In this document: positions 38,801 to 47,418 of the stretch, one piece after another | Layout of the letters: each line of letters begins with the position of its first letter | How positions within the stretch are numbered: the first letter of the stretch is position 1 | From: Mytilus galloprovincialis | Lineage: Eukaryota; Mollusca; Bivalvia; Mytilida; Mytilidae | Assembly: GCF_965363235.1 (NCBI RefSeq) | Contig: NC_134846.1 | Coordinates: 77,536,724 to 77,600,723, forward strand | Reading direction: 5' to 3' | Length of the DNA stretch: 64,000 bases | Made by a program: the position numbers and the translations under genes | Notes under the pieces: model-generated | Seen by the model: the letters and a program-made list of their open reading frames with translations, nothing else | Databases searched by the model: none | Told to the model about the DNA's origin: nothing

Positions 38801-41452
38801 ATTAATAAAGTTGACATATAGATTCTTGTACATGTATCTGAGATATGGACTTGTCCACTTTACTTTTAGCCTTGATCACTGAGTGATCCATGGAATAAGG
38901 TTGAGGTTAGGTCAACCTTTTCATGATAGACATGTCAACCTTGCAAGGAACCTACATGTATATTCTAAATCTAGTTATATAATTTCTCTTAATAAGCATT
39001 GATAAGCAACCTTTTACTTACAAAATAAATGGGAAAATGTGTTCATTGAACACAAATGATGCCCCCTATGCTGCAGACATGTATAATGTTATATAGGGAT
39101 ATAACTCAAGAACCTTAAAAGTGACTTTACCCAAATTTTTAATTGATCTGAGTTTTATAGTACATTATCATAAGCAGTGTGTATACCTTTCATAAAATTA
39201 GGTTGAGGCAAATTAAAGGTAGAGAGCAAAAAAAAAAATCAGCAATTTTTCCATTTGTAAAGGGGCATAACTCCAAAAAACAGTAAAAGTGACGGCACGC
39301 CACAAAAATTCAAAATGTATCTGTGTTTTGTGGTGATAAGAAATGTGTGCAAGTTTCATTACATTTGGTTAACTAAAGGCAAACTATAGTTAAAGAGCAG
39401 AAACCAATTTTGTACTTACAGATCACTAGACAAGGGTAAAACTTCATGCATTAAAATGTGAAAATGGAGCCAAGGACAATGGACATATTGCAGACAGAAA
39501 TTTTGAATCAAAAGGTGCACATAAGGTATGAAACATCCAGTTCAACCTCCTGAAATATAAAGCTTTTAATAAACAGTTTACAGCTTCACAGTTGGTGTAA
39601 GGTAAAACCCATGTGCCATTTTCATGCATGGCAGGCAACAAAAATTGTTTCATTAAAACTTACCATTCCATCTAGGATCTTCAGCTAAAATTTTATCCTT
39701 TTCTAAACTACTTGGTGTTCCTGATATAGAACTAGCATTGGAACTCTTATCACAACTAATATTTATGGTATCAATAGCTTGTAATTCTCGAACATCATAA
39801 ATGGGTGGCCTCAAATCATGGGCACCATGTGCAAAGGCACAATGAGGGCCATTCTTAACACAATTTCCTTTGCTATCTGTCTCATAAACACATGTACCAG
39901 TCTTGTAATACCGAAGATGATAACGTCTTTCTGTATCTCCTGCAGTTCTGTGTAAGTATGGGCAACTGTAAAATATAATATAAACATATATTAATTAAAA
40001 TAAATTAATTAATAGTCATGTTTGAAGTTAACCAAATTTCAACAAGACAAAAGTTTCTATTCTACAGGCACATTGCCCAAATAGACAGTTGTGTGCATGA
40101 TCTGTATGACTGAGTATAAATATGTATAAACATATAAATTAAATGCAACCAAAATATATAATGCACACATATGACTAACCTTTTAAAATATTGCAAAGAA
40201 CTATGCAAAAGAAGCATGTGTGATTTAAGATCAGTTATTGATAATTACCTATCTGTCATAATGTCCCTGTAGGCAATTTGCAAGCAAAAATCTCACTATT
40301 ATATTCCCTCTTCCAAATGCATTCTTTTTTAGTTTACACTAATTAAACATAATCCTCATCAACAGAAAGACCTGATTACAATGATCACCATTTCCTTTAT
40401 ATTGATTCTGAACTTGTAAACACTTTCTATAAATAAAATCTGGGTCAAGGCCAAGAAAAATTCTTCCAAATAACATCTACGCATGTCTTTTGTAACCAGC
40501 TGATTCAGTAATTTATTGTGTTATATCAAAACTAAGTCAATCACATTCTTTTAATCATGACAACTTATTTCTTGAATCATATATATTTGTAAATACAAAT
40601 TCAGCTCTTGCAAAATCAATCTGAAACTTTTCATTCATTTAAAAATAAAGATCTGCTATTTTAACAAAGGATGCAATCTGATATTCTAATTCTCACTAAA
40701 GTTCATTCAATTTAAAGGGGAATCTCATACACAAATTTTGCATTAATAACAGTCTTAAAAGGTCAGACTAATACCATACCCTACTAAAGTCAATTAATTG
40801 TTCATTCAATAGATTATGGGTTAGTTTACAAACAATGACGGAGATGTAAATAGACGTCCGCCATATTTGTTTACAACATGTTATGCCATAATTAAAACAT
40901 TTTAATGCTGAATAAGCGGTTTGCAACTTCGTGCACTTGCTATAAAATTTACCGGTTTCGAAGAATGGATCAACTTATATAGCTGTCATGTTTTGATTCT
41001 TAACTTAAGAAAGTAAAAGCAGGTTGAGAATTTCCCCCTGGGTTTCCCACCAAAATTTAAACATTTCGATATTTGACAGTTCTCTATATTTACTTACTCG
41101 TCACCATCTGGACAGGCTCCATTTGTCTCGTCATATTTTGTACAGTAGACATCAGGACTGTAATTGAACGTTCCATCGCGTTTTCGAACAGGTCTTCGTC
41201 TTCGTTGATTTAGAAAATGCCAATGGAAACAAGTAAAGGGTCGGTGTTGAGTGCATTTGTGTTGCAGAAAAAGAGGACATTGCTGTGTTCGAAATTCCTT
41301 CAAATACCTGCAATATATCGAAGACATTTTAACCATTTACAGATAAACAGAAAGCCACACTAGCTGTCAGTATTGAGATATGAATCATTTACTCACAAAT
41401 AATGCTGTGGTTTCTCAGTTTGAGCAGCAACCACCGGGCTTTCAGACGGCAT
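8630..41452 (-). CDS. unk: Unkempt: CCCH zinc-finger/RING RNA-binding protein (complete spliced gene, 16 coding exons)
   Basis: Joining 16 minus-strand exons with GT..AG boundaries gives one open frame of 822 codons plus stop; vertebrate UNK is about 810. Coding order: 41452-41397, 41307-41098, 39965-39664, 36005-35870, 30924-30807, 30314-30230, 26348-26179, 25869-25792, 24991-24824, 18359-18140, 17012-16896, 16361-16213, 15264-15040, 14083-13988, 9856-9698, 8809-8630. Six CCCH fingers lie in residues ~25-302 (for example TCFHWHF, CAYCHTRTEQQFHPE, CPRGPFCAFAH). They are followed by a Ser/Pro-rich linker, an ALEDLCLDDIDLNSL segment (~515-530), a coiled coil (~640-765) and a RING (~773-806). 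Known for the family: the finger clusters bind UAG and U-rich mRNA sites and repress translation; fly Unkempt is linked to TOR signalling and neuronal timing. The protein should act in the cytoplasm. Intron sizes range from under 100 bp to about 6.5 kb and hold most of the repeats. The start is chosen because no earlier in-frame homologous sequence is seen and the N-terminus length matches the family. Confidence 0.96.
9698..9856 (-). CDS. unk: unk coding exon 15 (coiled coil before RING)
   Basis: Acceptor TTGCAG, donor GTAGTG; 53 codons, phase 0. It encodes QRCKLIQQQLEIV, then INELDSLSLTQMRQVQQQL and DLERMEK. This corresponds to the LEALSLSTLYSLQKQL and LEQVDK segment of vertebrate UNK. Confidence 0.95.
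10145..11685. mobile_element. TIR element (~1.5 kb) in unk intron 14, carrying a nested pearl-like element
   Basis: The left end (GGTCTGTTCGCTTCC, then TTTGCGCCCACTCATTTTCA) and the right end (GAATGAGTAGAGTGTGAATG, GGGCACAAACAGACC) are imperfect inverted repeats about 80 bases long. The interior is largely the family-A copy at 10,321-11,165, which must be younger. Boundaries are approximate; target duplication unclear. Confidence 0.6.
10321..11165 (-). repeat. Family-A (pearl-like) element, reverse copy
   Basis: It starts TTATGCCCCACCTACGATAG with a GGGGCAT hairpin partner, then a CGTTCGTCCGTTCG microsatellite, then ~169-190-bp units (TTTTTGGTCAAGGTAGTTTT, AATGCCAAATTAGAGTTTTG). It ends GTGGGGCATCCGTGTACTGT. 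Confidence 0.85.
11800..12725. mobile_element. TIR element whose ends are built of ~16-bp iterons
   Basis: The left end repeats GGCACCT..TTAAAT-type words (GGCACCTAGTTAAATTGGCA, CACCTGGTTAAAATC). The right end carries the reverse complement (GGTGCCGATTTGACTAGATG, AACCAGGTGCCGACTTGAC). About 0.9 kb, in unk intron 14, no ORF of note; a foldback at 12,096 is nested in it. Confidence 0.7.
12096..12271. mobile_element. Foldback (long inverted repeat) element
   Basis: The left arm TAGTCCAAATAATTATTACG, TCTGGCAAGGC, TTCTGGAACACCTTCC is matched on the right by its complement ending GTCATAATTATTTGGACTA. Arms are ~65 bases, the spacer ~45. Confidence 0.85.
13401..13596 (+). repeat. 98-bp tandem duplication in unk intron 14
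   Basis: TTCATAAATTTACATTTAAA at 13401 repeats at 13499, and the following ~75 bases are almost identical. It lies just downstream of exon 14 on the minus strand. Confidence 0.88.
13988..14083 (-). CDS. unk: unk coding exon 14 (coiled coil)
   Basis: Acceptor TTTTAG, donor GTAATT; 32 codons, phase 0. It encodes ACEAWKKEAEESMRK and AIKQRDE, close to the vertebrate ACDAWKKEAEEA and REQRD blocks. Confidence 0.95.
15040..15264 (-). CDS. unk: unk coding exon 13 (start of coiled coil)
   Basis: Acceptor TTTCAG, donor GTAAGT; 75 codons. After a Ser/Pro-rich part (MSPRSGPLGPHSPLYSSS) it enters AAELHKLREESATHKAKV then HWEHAYLQAK. This aligns with the vertebrate AAELARLRQEL and KQWEESWKQAK coiled-coil start. 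Confidence 0.95.
15455..15600. mobile_element. Foldback element with GCCGTAAGGCGAG centre
   Basis: The left arm AACAGATATATCATGTTAAG, GAGGGGTATTTGCGAAAAAT, ACCAGTC and its complement on the right are ~56 bases each, separated by ~33 bases. Confidence 0.88.
16213..16361 (-). CDS. unk: unk coding exon 12 (Gly/Ser/Pro-rich)
   Basis: Acceptor TTGTAG, donor GTATGT; 149 nt, fitting the incoming phase. It encodes GNSSLPIGIPGGLPRG then SQSPPSPFGSFPHQLL, the low-complexity part of UNK. Confidence 0.9.
16896..17012 (-). CDS. unk: unk coding exon 11 (acidic ALEDLDLNE-type motif)
   Basis: Acceptor TTATAG, donor GTAAAA; 117 nt. It encodes HALEDLCLDDIDLNSLDKEL, matching the vertebrate ALDDLDLNEF region, then a Ser-rich tail. 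Confidence 0.94.
17033..17230 (+). repeat. Mussel-type dispersed repeat tail
   Basis: GGCCAGCTGAAGGACGCCTC, CAGGTGCGGGAG, ATTGAAGACCCATTGGTGGC and GTTGTCTGCTCTATAG. Related copies are at 47,590-47,835 (plus) and 43,985-44,110 (minus). Confidence 0.75.
18140..18359 (-). CDS. unk: unk coding exon 10
   Basis: Acceptor TGTAG, donor GTGAAT; 220 nt. It encodes QFRLKQQLAAIDGDHTIDTV, a basic KAKRKQN stretch, and APAFYPPADTVGSVI. The last matches the vertebrate FYPTSDTVESVI motif. It is separated from exon 9 by the ~6.5-kb intron holding the nested satellite and TIR element. Confidence 0.93.
19164..19196 (+). repeat. Hairpin AAGGTCTTTCCTC / GAGGAAAGACCTT
   Basis: A perfect 13-base stem with a short loop, possibly the terminal hairpin of another repeat family inside the 4.67-kb element. 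Confidence 0.6.
19812..19989. mobile_element. Foldback element with GAGGCGATAGCCGAG centre
   Basis: The left arm GTAACAAAGAAACAGGCCGG, AGTTTTTCTGCACGAGTAGT and CAGGTCAAGGTCC is mirrored on the right by GGACCTTGACCTGACTAC, GTGCAGAAAAACTATTC and GGCCTGTTTCTTTTGTTAC. Confidence 0.88.
20468..20599. mobile_element. Short MITE with GGATCCGCC ends, copy 1
   Basis: It begins CAGTGGTGGGGGTCCCG and ends GGATCCGCCACTG. It shares a GGTTGGAACAACCC / GGGGACATA text with the copy at 21,186. A run of about 19 C lies inside. Confidence 0.6.
21186..21306. mobile_element. Short MITE with GGATCCGCC ends, copy 2
   Basis: CAGGGGCGGATCCAG at the left and CTGGGATCCGCCAATG at the right; the interior has GGGGGGTTCCAAC and GTTCCAACCCCC. 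Confidence 0.65.
21630..21700 (+). repeat. ~24-bp tandem repeat
   Basis: Three units of AAAAAGAGTCCGTGTAWC type; AGTCCGTGTAACA recurs. Confidence 0.75.
24824..24991 (-). CDS. unk: unk coding exon 9 (Ser-rich linker with YPRAPGSERED)
   Basis: Acceptor TTACAG, donor GTAAGC; 56 codons, phase 0. It is Ser-rich (RSSSTSSSITSDSG) and ends GFYPRAPGSEREDSQ, resembling the KKAPGFERED block of vertebrate UNK. The frame stays open upstream of the acceptor, but homology supports the splice. Confidence 0.9.
25792..25869 (-). CDS. unk: unk coding exon 8 (short linker exon)
   Basis: Acceptor TTATAG, donor GTAAGT; exactly 26 codons in phase 0, so it could be skipped without shifting the frame. It encodes DLNGSSQWKFPDPIGKERA. 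Confidence 0.83.
26179..26348 (-). CDS. unk: unk coding exon 7 (low-complexity linker)
   Basis: Acceptor TTTCAG, donor GTAAGC; 170 nt, which fits the phase left by exon 6. The product is Ser/Thr/Asn-rich linker (ENSLAEFVSTVLPPP, then ITIVTTSSNG). The sequence is weakly conserved, so the assignment rests on phase, splice sites and position. Confidence 0.85.
26994..27449 (+). repeat. Family-A (pearl-like) element, short copy
   Basis: It starts AACAAGAATGTGTCTATAGT and ends with GGACGGACGCACAGACGAAC and TACTATCGTAGGTGGGGCAT, with two ~168-bp internal units. It lies in unk intron 6. Confidence 0.87.
27495..28726. mobile_element. 1.23-kb TIR element with CAGTGTTCC ends and GTTGT target duplication
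   Basis: CAGTGTTCCAGCTAGG at the left is perfectly inverted at the right end. GTTGT flanks both sides (27,490-27,494 and 28,727-28,731). The right end is GC-rich (GGGCGGGCGCCGCGCCC). No transposase. The termini look hAT-like, but a 5-bp duplication does not fit hAT (8 bp), so the superfamily is open. Confidence 0.8.
28732..30229. other. unk intron 6 remainder; nothing recognised
   Basis: AT-rich DNA. A 63-codon plus-strand ORF at 28,888-29,079 has no recognised homology or splice support. Confidence 0.4.
30230..30314 (-). CDS. unk: unk coding exon 6 (CCCH finger 6)
   Basis: Acceptor TTTCAG, donor GTAAGT; 85 nt. It encodes IYKSTKCNDMVQTNHC then PRGPFCAFAHVE, a C-x8-C-x5-C-x3-H finger closing the second finger cluster. 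Confidence 0.97.
30807..30924 (-). CDS. unk: unk coding exon 5 (CCCH finger 5)
   Basis: Acceptor TTGCAG, donor GTAAAA; 118 nt. It encodes STPCPNVKHGDDWSDPTQ, then CENGDNCAYCHTRTEQQFHPE, nearly identical to vertebrate UNK finger 5. Confidence 0.97.
30925..32589. other. unk intron 4, unique-looking part
   Basis: No gene seen. It holds a (TA)n run near 31,450 and an A-run near 32,070. ORFs of ~60-70 codons lack any support. Confidence 0.4.
33095..33245. repeat. Palindromic repeat cluster TTTGTACAAATTATAATTTG
   Basis: Several copies of a TTGTACAAATTATAATTTGTAC-like perfect palindrome, present in family-B copy 2 but not in copy 1. Confidence 0.8.
33360..33598 (+). repeat. Tandem iterons with ATTGCACAATACTGTGCAAT palindrome
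   Basis: About seven to eight units of TTTCTTGCTATTGCACAATA then CTGTGCAATTGAAAA. Copies 1 (3,030-3,190) and 3 (57,360-57,535) carry two to four similar units. Confidence 0.85.
35435..35587. mobile_element. 153-bp MITE, CAGTC ends, 6-bp target duplication TAAGGG
   Basis: CAGTCTGCAC at the left is inverted as GTGCAGACTG at the right, with GGACTAGTGGCTAA near the right end. TAAGGG flanks both sides exactly. A relative is at 59,547. Confidence 0.85.
35870..36005 (-). CDS. unk: unk coding exon 4 (CCCH finger 4)
   Basis: Acceptor TTTCAG, donor GTAATG; 136 nt. It encodes NYVLENYKTEQCKRPPRL then CRQGYACPSYHNTRDRRRSP. The finger is C-x6-C-x5-C-x3-H, and the RDRRRSP basic tail is family-specific. 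Confidence 0.96.
37126..37915. mobile_element. 790-bp TIR element with internal AATCACTTATTTAAGTA iterons
   Basis: Left CAGTCAGGGGACTTACTTAA, then GAGTGATTTTCTAAATCACT. Right AATCACTTATTCAAATAAGT then CCTCTGACTG, its complement. More iterons lie inside near 37,223, 37,427 and 37,468. Flanks CTAAT and CTTAT may be a decayed target duplication. It lies in unk intron 3. Confidence 0.78.
39028..39440 (+). repeat. Family-E dispersed repeat, third copy
   Basis: ATGATGCCCCCTATGCTGCA near the start, then two units with GGCATAACTCCA and GGTGATAAGAAATG-type text, ending AGACAAGGGTAAAACTTCATGC. Confidence 0.65.
39664..39965 (-). CDS. unk: unk coding exon 3 (CCCH fingers 2-3)
   Basis: Acceptor TTACAG, donor GTAAGT; 302 nt. 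It completes finger 2 (CPYLHRTAGDTERRYHL) and contains finger 3, C-x9-C-x6-C-x3-H ending CAFAHGAHDLRPP, then DVRELQAIDTI and the EDPRW motif that precedes the second finger cluster in UNK. Confidence 0.96.
39966..41097. other. unk intron 2; nothing recognised
   Basis: Unique-looking AT-rich DNA with no repeat family or ORF that I can support. Confidence 0.4.
41098..41307 (-). CDS. unk: unk coding exon 2 (CCCH finger 1 and most of finger 2)
   Basis: Acceptor TTGCAG, donor GTAAGT. It encodes YLKEFRTQQCPLFLQ, then a C-x7-C-x7-C-x3-H finger and the RRRRPVRKRDGTFNYSPDVY block, which is almost identical to vertebrate UNK. The first part of finger 2 ends at PDGD. Confidence 0.96.
41397..41452 (-). 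CDS. unk: unk coding exon 1 (start codon)
   Basis: ATG at 41452 opens MPSESPVVAAQTEKPQHY, ending two bases into the next codon before the donor GTGAGT. The PQHY end aligns with the vertebrate PQHYTYLKEFR block, which supports this start. Confidence 0.92.
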
Positions 41453-41520
41453 TTTAGTTGTCAATAATGTTTTAATGCGCATTCATTCTGACGCAGATTC
41501 GCAAATTTAAGGCTTTTTCG

Positions 41521-41542
41521 ATTGGATGATTCAAGACACGTG
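41521..41542 (-). promoter_or_regulatory. unk upstream E-box CACGTG plus CCAAT box
   Basis: Reading on the minus strand, CACGTG (41542-41537) is followed 11 bases later by CCAAT (41525-41521), about 70-90 bases before the unk ATG. The motifs are seen; factor binding (bHLH-ZIP, NF-Y) is inference. Confidence 0.45.
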
Positions 41543-42880
41543 CTAAAAGTTATTGTTTTTATGCGCGCACCTGTCAAACTGAGAAAGTAAATAAACAAAC
41601 GTGCTTAACGGAATCAAGCCTAAATGAGTTAAAAAAGATGAACTTGCAATATCTTTAAACGCATATTTAAATACTGAACGCCCTATTTACCCTTTACTTT
41701 GTTTATACTTAGTTTGATCCGGTGGAAGCCTTCCATGATTTGTATAGAAGTATATGTAATTCATTCAAATAAAAAAATGCTGACTGTCAAATCCTTAGCA
41801 TATGGACTATATAGTAAAAAATATCGGGCATGGAACAACTGCAAAAACTGAAATGAAATATTAAAAAATAAAGTACCATGGTTATACACGTGAAGAAAGT
41901 GTGTCCCATTCTAATTTGCAACAAAAAAGTTAGTGTCCCATATGTTACTTTACGCGTACAGTATATAATATACTGTCCTTCCAAACCAATGTGCGAGACA
42001 AACACATCATTCAAATAATACTGGCGTGTGGTTTTACTATTGTTGAAGCCTACCAGGTCACACAGTTTACAAGTCTAGTAACTTGATATTGTACCATATG
42101 ACTATAGACATCAGTTTGCCAATATCTTTCAAAATATTTAATATTTTAATCAATATATCAGTGTAACATATACATGATATATCATTTTAAGTCTTGAAAC
42201 TTCTTTGGCAAACGGGCGAATACGTCTTCATCTGTCTATTGTTCAACATTGGAAACTTTCTACAACTGAAGTGCCCTCCTTTTTGGAATCTGTATCAAAA
42301 TCTGTGTAATAAGCTTCAATAATTAAATCTGTATACGGTCATTCTTTGTCAGCAGTATTTGTTTTCTATTTGGGTAGAACTGCGTGTGTTTGATTGCTTT
42401 GAATCACCTTGTTGGTTAAGATAGTAACTAGTGCTATTAAAATAATGCATAATTTTAACCCGATGATTTTTCTTTTCTGTATTTTTTTGTGTGAACCTGC
42501 AACAGGAGGCAACTGCCTTCATGCCTCTATGTAATTTACGGCTGAGGAGTTCCAAGAGTAGAACTAATATACCTAAATCTAGGAAAGGATCGACATGTAT
42601 TGCTGTTTATATTTTAAGTACTGTTGATTTTGAAGATAAATTGAATTTTGGTGGTTCTTTACTGAATTTTGGGTTTTAACTGTGATTCGATCATTACAGT
42701 AACGGAAAAAAATTGCTGTTAAAGAAGCGCAATTGGTACCCATAGGAGTGCATTCTTTTGTTTCTCGATTTCGCGTTTTCGCTTTCTCGCTTTTTCGATT
42801 TCTCTTTTTCCGATTTCACGTTTGCAAATTAAAAGGAGAAAAAGTGAAAACACGAAAAGAGGAAATGTCCGCATCCGGTC
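41543..42880. other. Intergenic, upstream of unk; nothing recognised beyond the proximal motifs
   Basis: AT-rich. Around 42,760-42,860 there is an imperfect TTTCGCGTTTTCGCTTTCTC / GAGAAAAAGTGAAAACACGA inverted repeat. Confidence 0.35.
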
Positions 42881-42959
42881 ACCATTAGTTTGTGCTTGTG
42901 TTAGAAGTTTTCAGTTTTTTTCTGCATAAAATTGGTCCAAAACTTTTGATACTCAACTG

Positions 42960-43330
42960 CCTCTCCTTTAAGGGTCGGTAATTCACGTCCCTGGTCACTA
43001 TTATTTTGCCTGTCCCAAGTGAGGAGCCTGTAATTCAGTGGTTTTACTTTGTTGCTGTATATCATATTTGTCTTTCGTTTATTGTTTTGTAAATAAATCA
43101 GTTCGTTATTTGTTTAGTTGTATTGCTTTATGTCATTTCAGGACCTTTTAAAGTTTACTATGGGGTATGGGTTTTGTTTTGTTGTTGAAGGCCGTATGAT
43201 GACCTATAGATGTTTTAAACTTCTACGTCTACGTCATTTGGTCTCTAGTGGAAAGCTGTCTCACTGGCAATCATACATCATCTCCTCATTTTATATCGCT
43301 GCTCTGCTTGTAATCATTAAACTGTATGGG
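42960..43330 (+). repeat. Mussel-type dispersed repeat (retroelement-like 3' tail)
   Basis: It includes GGTCGGTAATTCACGTCCCT, GAAGGCCGTATGATGACCTA, GTCTCTAGTGGAAAGCTGTC and TCACTGGCAATCATACATCA. Fragments recur at 6,805 and 55,965. Confidence 0.7.
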
Positions 43331-43984
43331 TCGGAACGACACGAATTGCCCCGCTCGCAAAAAAAGTCATTTTAGGATTGGAAATTCAGTGTAACTGTTA
43401 TTTGTATGACATTTTCAATGTCCTAAAATCAGGAACCAAACGTAAACTCGATCTGTAACTCAGAATGGTAGACTCTTATACTAAAATAAGCTCGAAATGT
43501 GAAGGCGTTAGAAAAGTCCGTTTAACTGTTGCAGAATGACGAATAATATAAGGATAATTAACAATCTGTTTAGCCCTGAAAATCAACTAATATGGTTATG
43601 AGAAAGAATGACTCAAATCACTTCAAATGATTACGGTCACCTCCACGAATTGGTTAAAGGTCAAATATATGTTCACCGATCTGACTAATTATCGTATTTG
43701 ATAAACAACATTTTATAACGTAAATGTAAATTTGAAAAAAGAGTCTAAAATAAACATTTTATAATGCATGGGCTCGTTAATATGTATCAACATTTTGGTG
43801 TACATTTTAGTCAAGACGCCATCTAATCGATGTGATATCTGAAAACTGCCGATGGCCATCTGAAAGGAACATAAGAAGAGATATGAATAGCGAATTCGTG
43901 CACTGGGATTTGTCTGGTTCTGTTTGATTTCATAATCATAGGTTAAAATAAAATCGAGATTTGAAACGAGGGATGTGCCTAAAA

Positions 43985-44110
43985 GACAACAACACGACAA
44001 AAGAGCCAAAAAAATGAAGGTCACCAATGGGTCTTCAGCACATCGAGAAAATACCCCAACCGAAGGCGGGCTTCAGCTGGCCCCTAAATGAAAATGTATA
44101 CTATTTCAGT
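43985..44110 (-). repeat. Mussel-type repeat tail, reverse copy
   Basis: CACCAATGGGTCTTCAGCAC, CGAAGGCGGGCTTCAGCTGG and GATAATGGACGCCATG are the complement of the text at 17,097-17,230. Confidence 0.7.
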
Positions 44111-44429
44111 GATAATGGACGCCATGTACTAAACTCCAAAACATATAGATAAACAAAAAGTCATGGAAGATCTCAATCCTCCCCTATACCTCTAGCCACT
44201 GTAGAAAAACAAAAAACACACAGCAATATGCACAGCAAAACTCGGTTTAAAAGAAATCCGAGTCCGATGTCAGAATAGGTAACAAAAGAAACTAGGCAAA
44301 ATGACAATAATACATAGATTAACAAAGGACTACTAGCAGTTACTGACATGCTAGCTCTAGACCTCAGTTAACCTGATTAAAAGATTATGTTTTCATCATA
44401 AGAAAACCAAGCACAATCTTCCCCGATAG

Positions 44430-45129
44430 GGGTTAGTATCATACCATCATAAAATATATGAGAAGAAAATAACCCGTAGCATGCCAACAACTGGTTTACG
44501 AATACATATGTTTATATCCGATGCAAAGACTCTATGAGTGAATCAATATTAATACCAAAATACGCCATCTTCAATGTCCTTACAACAGTATCGTAACTAT
44601 ATCCCTTCGTAATAAGTCTGTTGAAAGGTTTTGTAAGCTTTTGGGGTGAATGCCGACAGTTTTGTGCTTTATAAAGAGTATTACCATAAGAGATTGGATG
44701 TGAAATACCTTCACGTATGATACAAAAACAAGTCTGCTATTAAAGGGGTGCAACTGTTGCCCATAGGAATACATACAACCTGTCGACAAACTGTTTTGCC
44801 TAAACGTAAAAAAATAGTATCAAGGAGAAAATTAACAGCTTCGATCATCTCATCACATCTCCAATAAGTAAACTAGCATATTTACCTTTCTCATTAGAGA
44901 ATAAGGCTTTTAATAAGTTACAGTCAATATATTTGCATTCAGATTTACCAAACGACCATTTAATAATATAGGAACACTTTTGTTTGTTAAAATTGTTTGA
45001 AAGTGTAGTGTAATGAGTTGAAAAGTAAAAACTGTCAACAGAATCAAAAGAACCACCAAAAGCACGTAATCTATCGAAATCATCCAAAGACTTTTTACAC
45101 TTCGAAATAGTTAATTCTACTATGTTCAT
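44430..45129 (-). pseudogene. Decayed reverse-transcriptase-type retroelement remnant (Penelope-like?)
   Basis: Two minus-strand frames survive. 45,129-44,845 contains FDSVDSFYFSTHYTTLSNNF, SYIIKWSFGKSECKYIDCN and LFSNEKGKYASLL. This resembles the part just before the catalytic motif in GIY-YIG-type bivalve RTs, but the catalytic motif itself is missing. 44,789-44,580 contains QLHPFNSRLVF and PKSLQNLSTDLLRRDIVTIL, which could be the C-terminal part. The tail repeat follows at 44,110-43,985. The assignment is from memory of the family and only moderate. Confidence 0.5.
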
Positions 45130-47236
45130 ATATTTTATTACAAAAGTTTATGATAAGTTCTTTGATAGTAGTTAATGAACTATAGTTAAAAGCACTGACA
45201 GATTAGTTGTAGAACACTTACAAGAGGCCGAGATGAACCGATATTTGACGGGTTTGTTTTGTCTGTGTAGTTAAGGTAACCAATACATAGAAGGGACCTT
45301 CAAATGTTCGAAAGAAGTCTATAGCTGTGATGTGGTTACGACATGTTTGTTTTCTGTATAACTATCGGTGGAGCGCACGGACTTAAATGTAGATGAATTT
45401 GGAATTTCACTCTTAATAGAACAATGTCTGTGTATTATTTACGGCACATCGCCACCACATTATTGGCTGCTCTGTCGGCCGGTTTAAACACAAACCGCTT
45501 TGAAAGATCTTGAAGATTATGCATTTGCGTTTTATCAACATAACATACCAAAAATCATTGTATATATAAAAAACAAAAAAACATTCAATAAATTTATATA
45601 CAGCTAAAAAGAATTTTCCCCATCATGCTTGTGTCAGATTGACAACAAAACTCCAAAAGGGTGGGTGGGAGTAAATTCCCTACAACAACCATGACTCCTT
45701 CTAACAGATACATCAGGTGGTTTAAAAATAAAGTTTCGGTCTTCACAAATTGAAACAATCTGTAATGGTACAGTTCCTCAGACTATTCACCACTAGAGGA
45801 ATATGGTTTTCAATTTGAATCCACTAGAACAAAAACTAATTGAAGAATTTCGGTCAAAATTTAAACTAGTGTTCCATCTAAAAAAAGTTTAATTTTCTCA
45901 TTCTCTATCAATTACCCAGAAACGTATACTATATTTTTTTATGATATGTCTGGTTTATATAAATACTTTTTTTTCTGATTTTGTCGTTTGTTCGGAAGAA
46001 CTTTGAATGGAAATGTAAACATATTTCCATGACGTTGGTAAATTTTCTTAAAATTACAGGTATACAACTATTAAAAGTAAAAAGCGGAAATGTCTTGCCA
46101 ATTTTGTTCATGTGTATCAAAGTTAAAATGTCCATATAATGTTGCAGCGCAAATGTCACTTAGAAATACAGGTGAAAAAGCGCAAATGTCCTCCTGCATC
46201 AGTCTGGTCACGCCCAAGATAATGCGTTGCCCGATTTTTCACGATACATTTTAATAAAAAATCAACAAAATTAAAAGTTTTTGAAATAAAAAAAAATATC
46301 AAGGGAAAAACCTTTTATGTCACTGTACTGACTGACACACATAAGATTCAGTTTCAAATATATCATTATTTATTTGAATGTGATCATTATAGGTACAAAA
46401 CGTGTTGTTCTTTTTCCCATAGACTTGTGTTGCACCTTTTTGTGTTTTCTCCTAAAGTACTGCATATTTTCTAAATCTTAGAAGTTGAATGACATTGGTT
46501 TTTTTTGGGAAAAGGGGGGGGGGTCCGCGTTAAAATACTTTGAAAATACAGCAGGTTTTTTTTTTTATAGATTTTGAAATATTAATTAGATTTACAATCT
46601 ATTGTATTCACTATCCAATACCGAGTCTTTCACGATCCAATCGCAATGCTTTGACCGCCCGTTATATAAATATTCTTTCACGATTGTTTTTCTCGATATA
46701 ACGAATGACAGCCGTGAATACGCACTGAAAAAAATATCTAGTCAGAATGACTAGTCTGTCTAATAATCTCAGATAGATGTCTAGTAGATAATCATGATAA
46801 TATCGATATGATTAACATAGCCAAAACACTATACCAAAAATAAAAAATAAAAACAACAGCAGCCACACTAAACTATGTGAATTACCTGGTTTTTTTTTTC
46901 TTCCTAAAAACCAAAAGTCTTAGACTGAATCTATATTTTGCTTTGAGACCACACTGTTGTCAAAAATATAGGTTTAATAAAAATTGCGTTTCATATTAAG
47001 AAAGGGTCCGTGATCGGCGAATATCATTTGCCTCACTTTTAAAAGAGGCTAGTTATGACCCTGCTTTACTGATATGTTTTCATATATTAAACAGTATTGA
47101 CTTTTTGTTTTTGTAAGTATTTAATGTATGAAGTTTTGAATACAAAAAGATTGACTTCCAGCTTCCAGAGGATGATGATTAATTTGGATTACATTGTAAA
47201 TGATGACTTGACTTAAAAATTGTGTATTTTCAGATG
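45130..47236. other. Intergenic; nothing recognised
   Basis: AT-rich, with scattered short ORFs lacking support. A G-run is near 46,515 and CTAGTCAGAATGACTAG, a short palindrome, near 46,739. Confidence 0.35.
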
Positions 47237-47418
47237 TTATAATAAGAATGATGAAAATAAATAATCAGTCCCTTGTTTTAGTGAAAATATGTCCTTATAG
47301 CCCTTTGGAATATAAAATGATCGTTCCCTCAACAAAATACTGATGCGTAATCCTTGTTTATGCTTTAAAAGGTAAGAGATGTAGACTTTCTCATAGACTT
47401 CTCTTAAACTGAGTTTTA
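47237..47418 (-). CDS. Weak candidate for a downstream/terminal exon of the unknown gene
   Basis: After a CACAG acceptor the correct phase gives 60 codons ending in TAA, including LSLREVYEKVYISYLLKHKQ, then GLRISILLRERSFYIPKGY. It reads like protein, but the region before the acceptor is purine-rich, not a good pyrimidine tract, and no homology is recognised. It may be chance. Confidence 0.15.

Noticed and set aside
39444-39653. Minus-strand ORF with AMHENGTWVLPYTN, reminiscent of a copia polyprotein
   Set aside because: The match is a few residues only, with no further retroelement motifs around it. It sits just inside unk intron 3 next to a family-E repeat.
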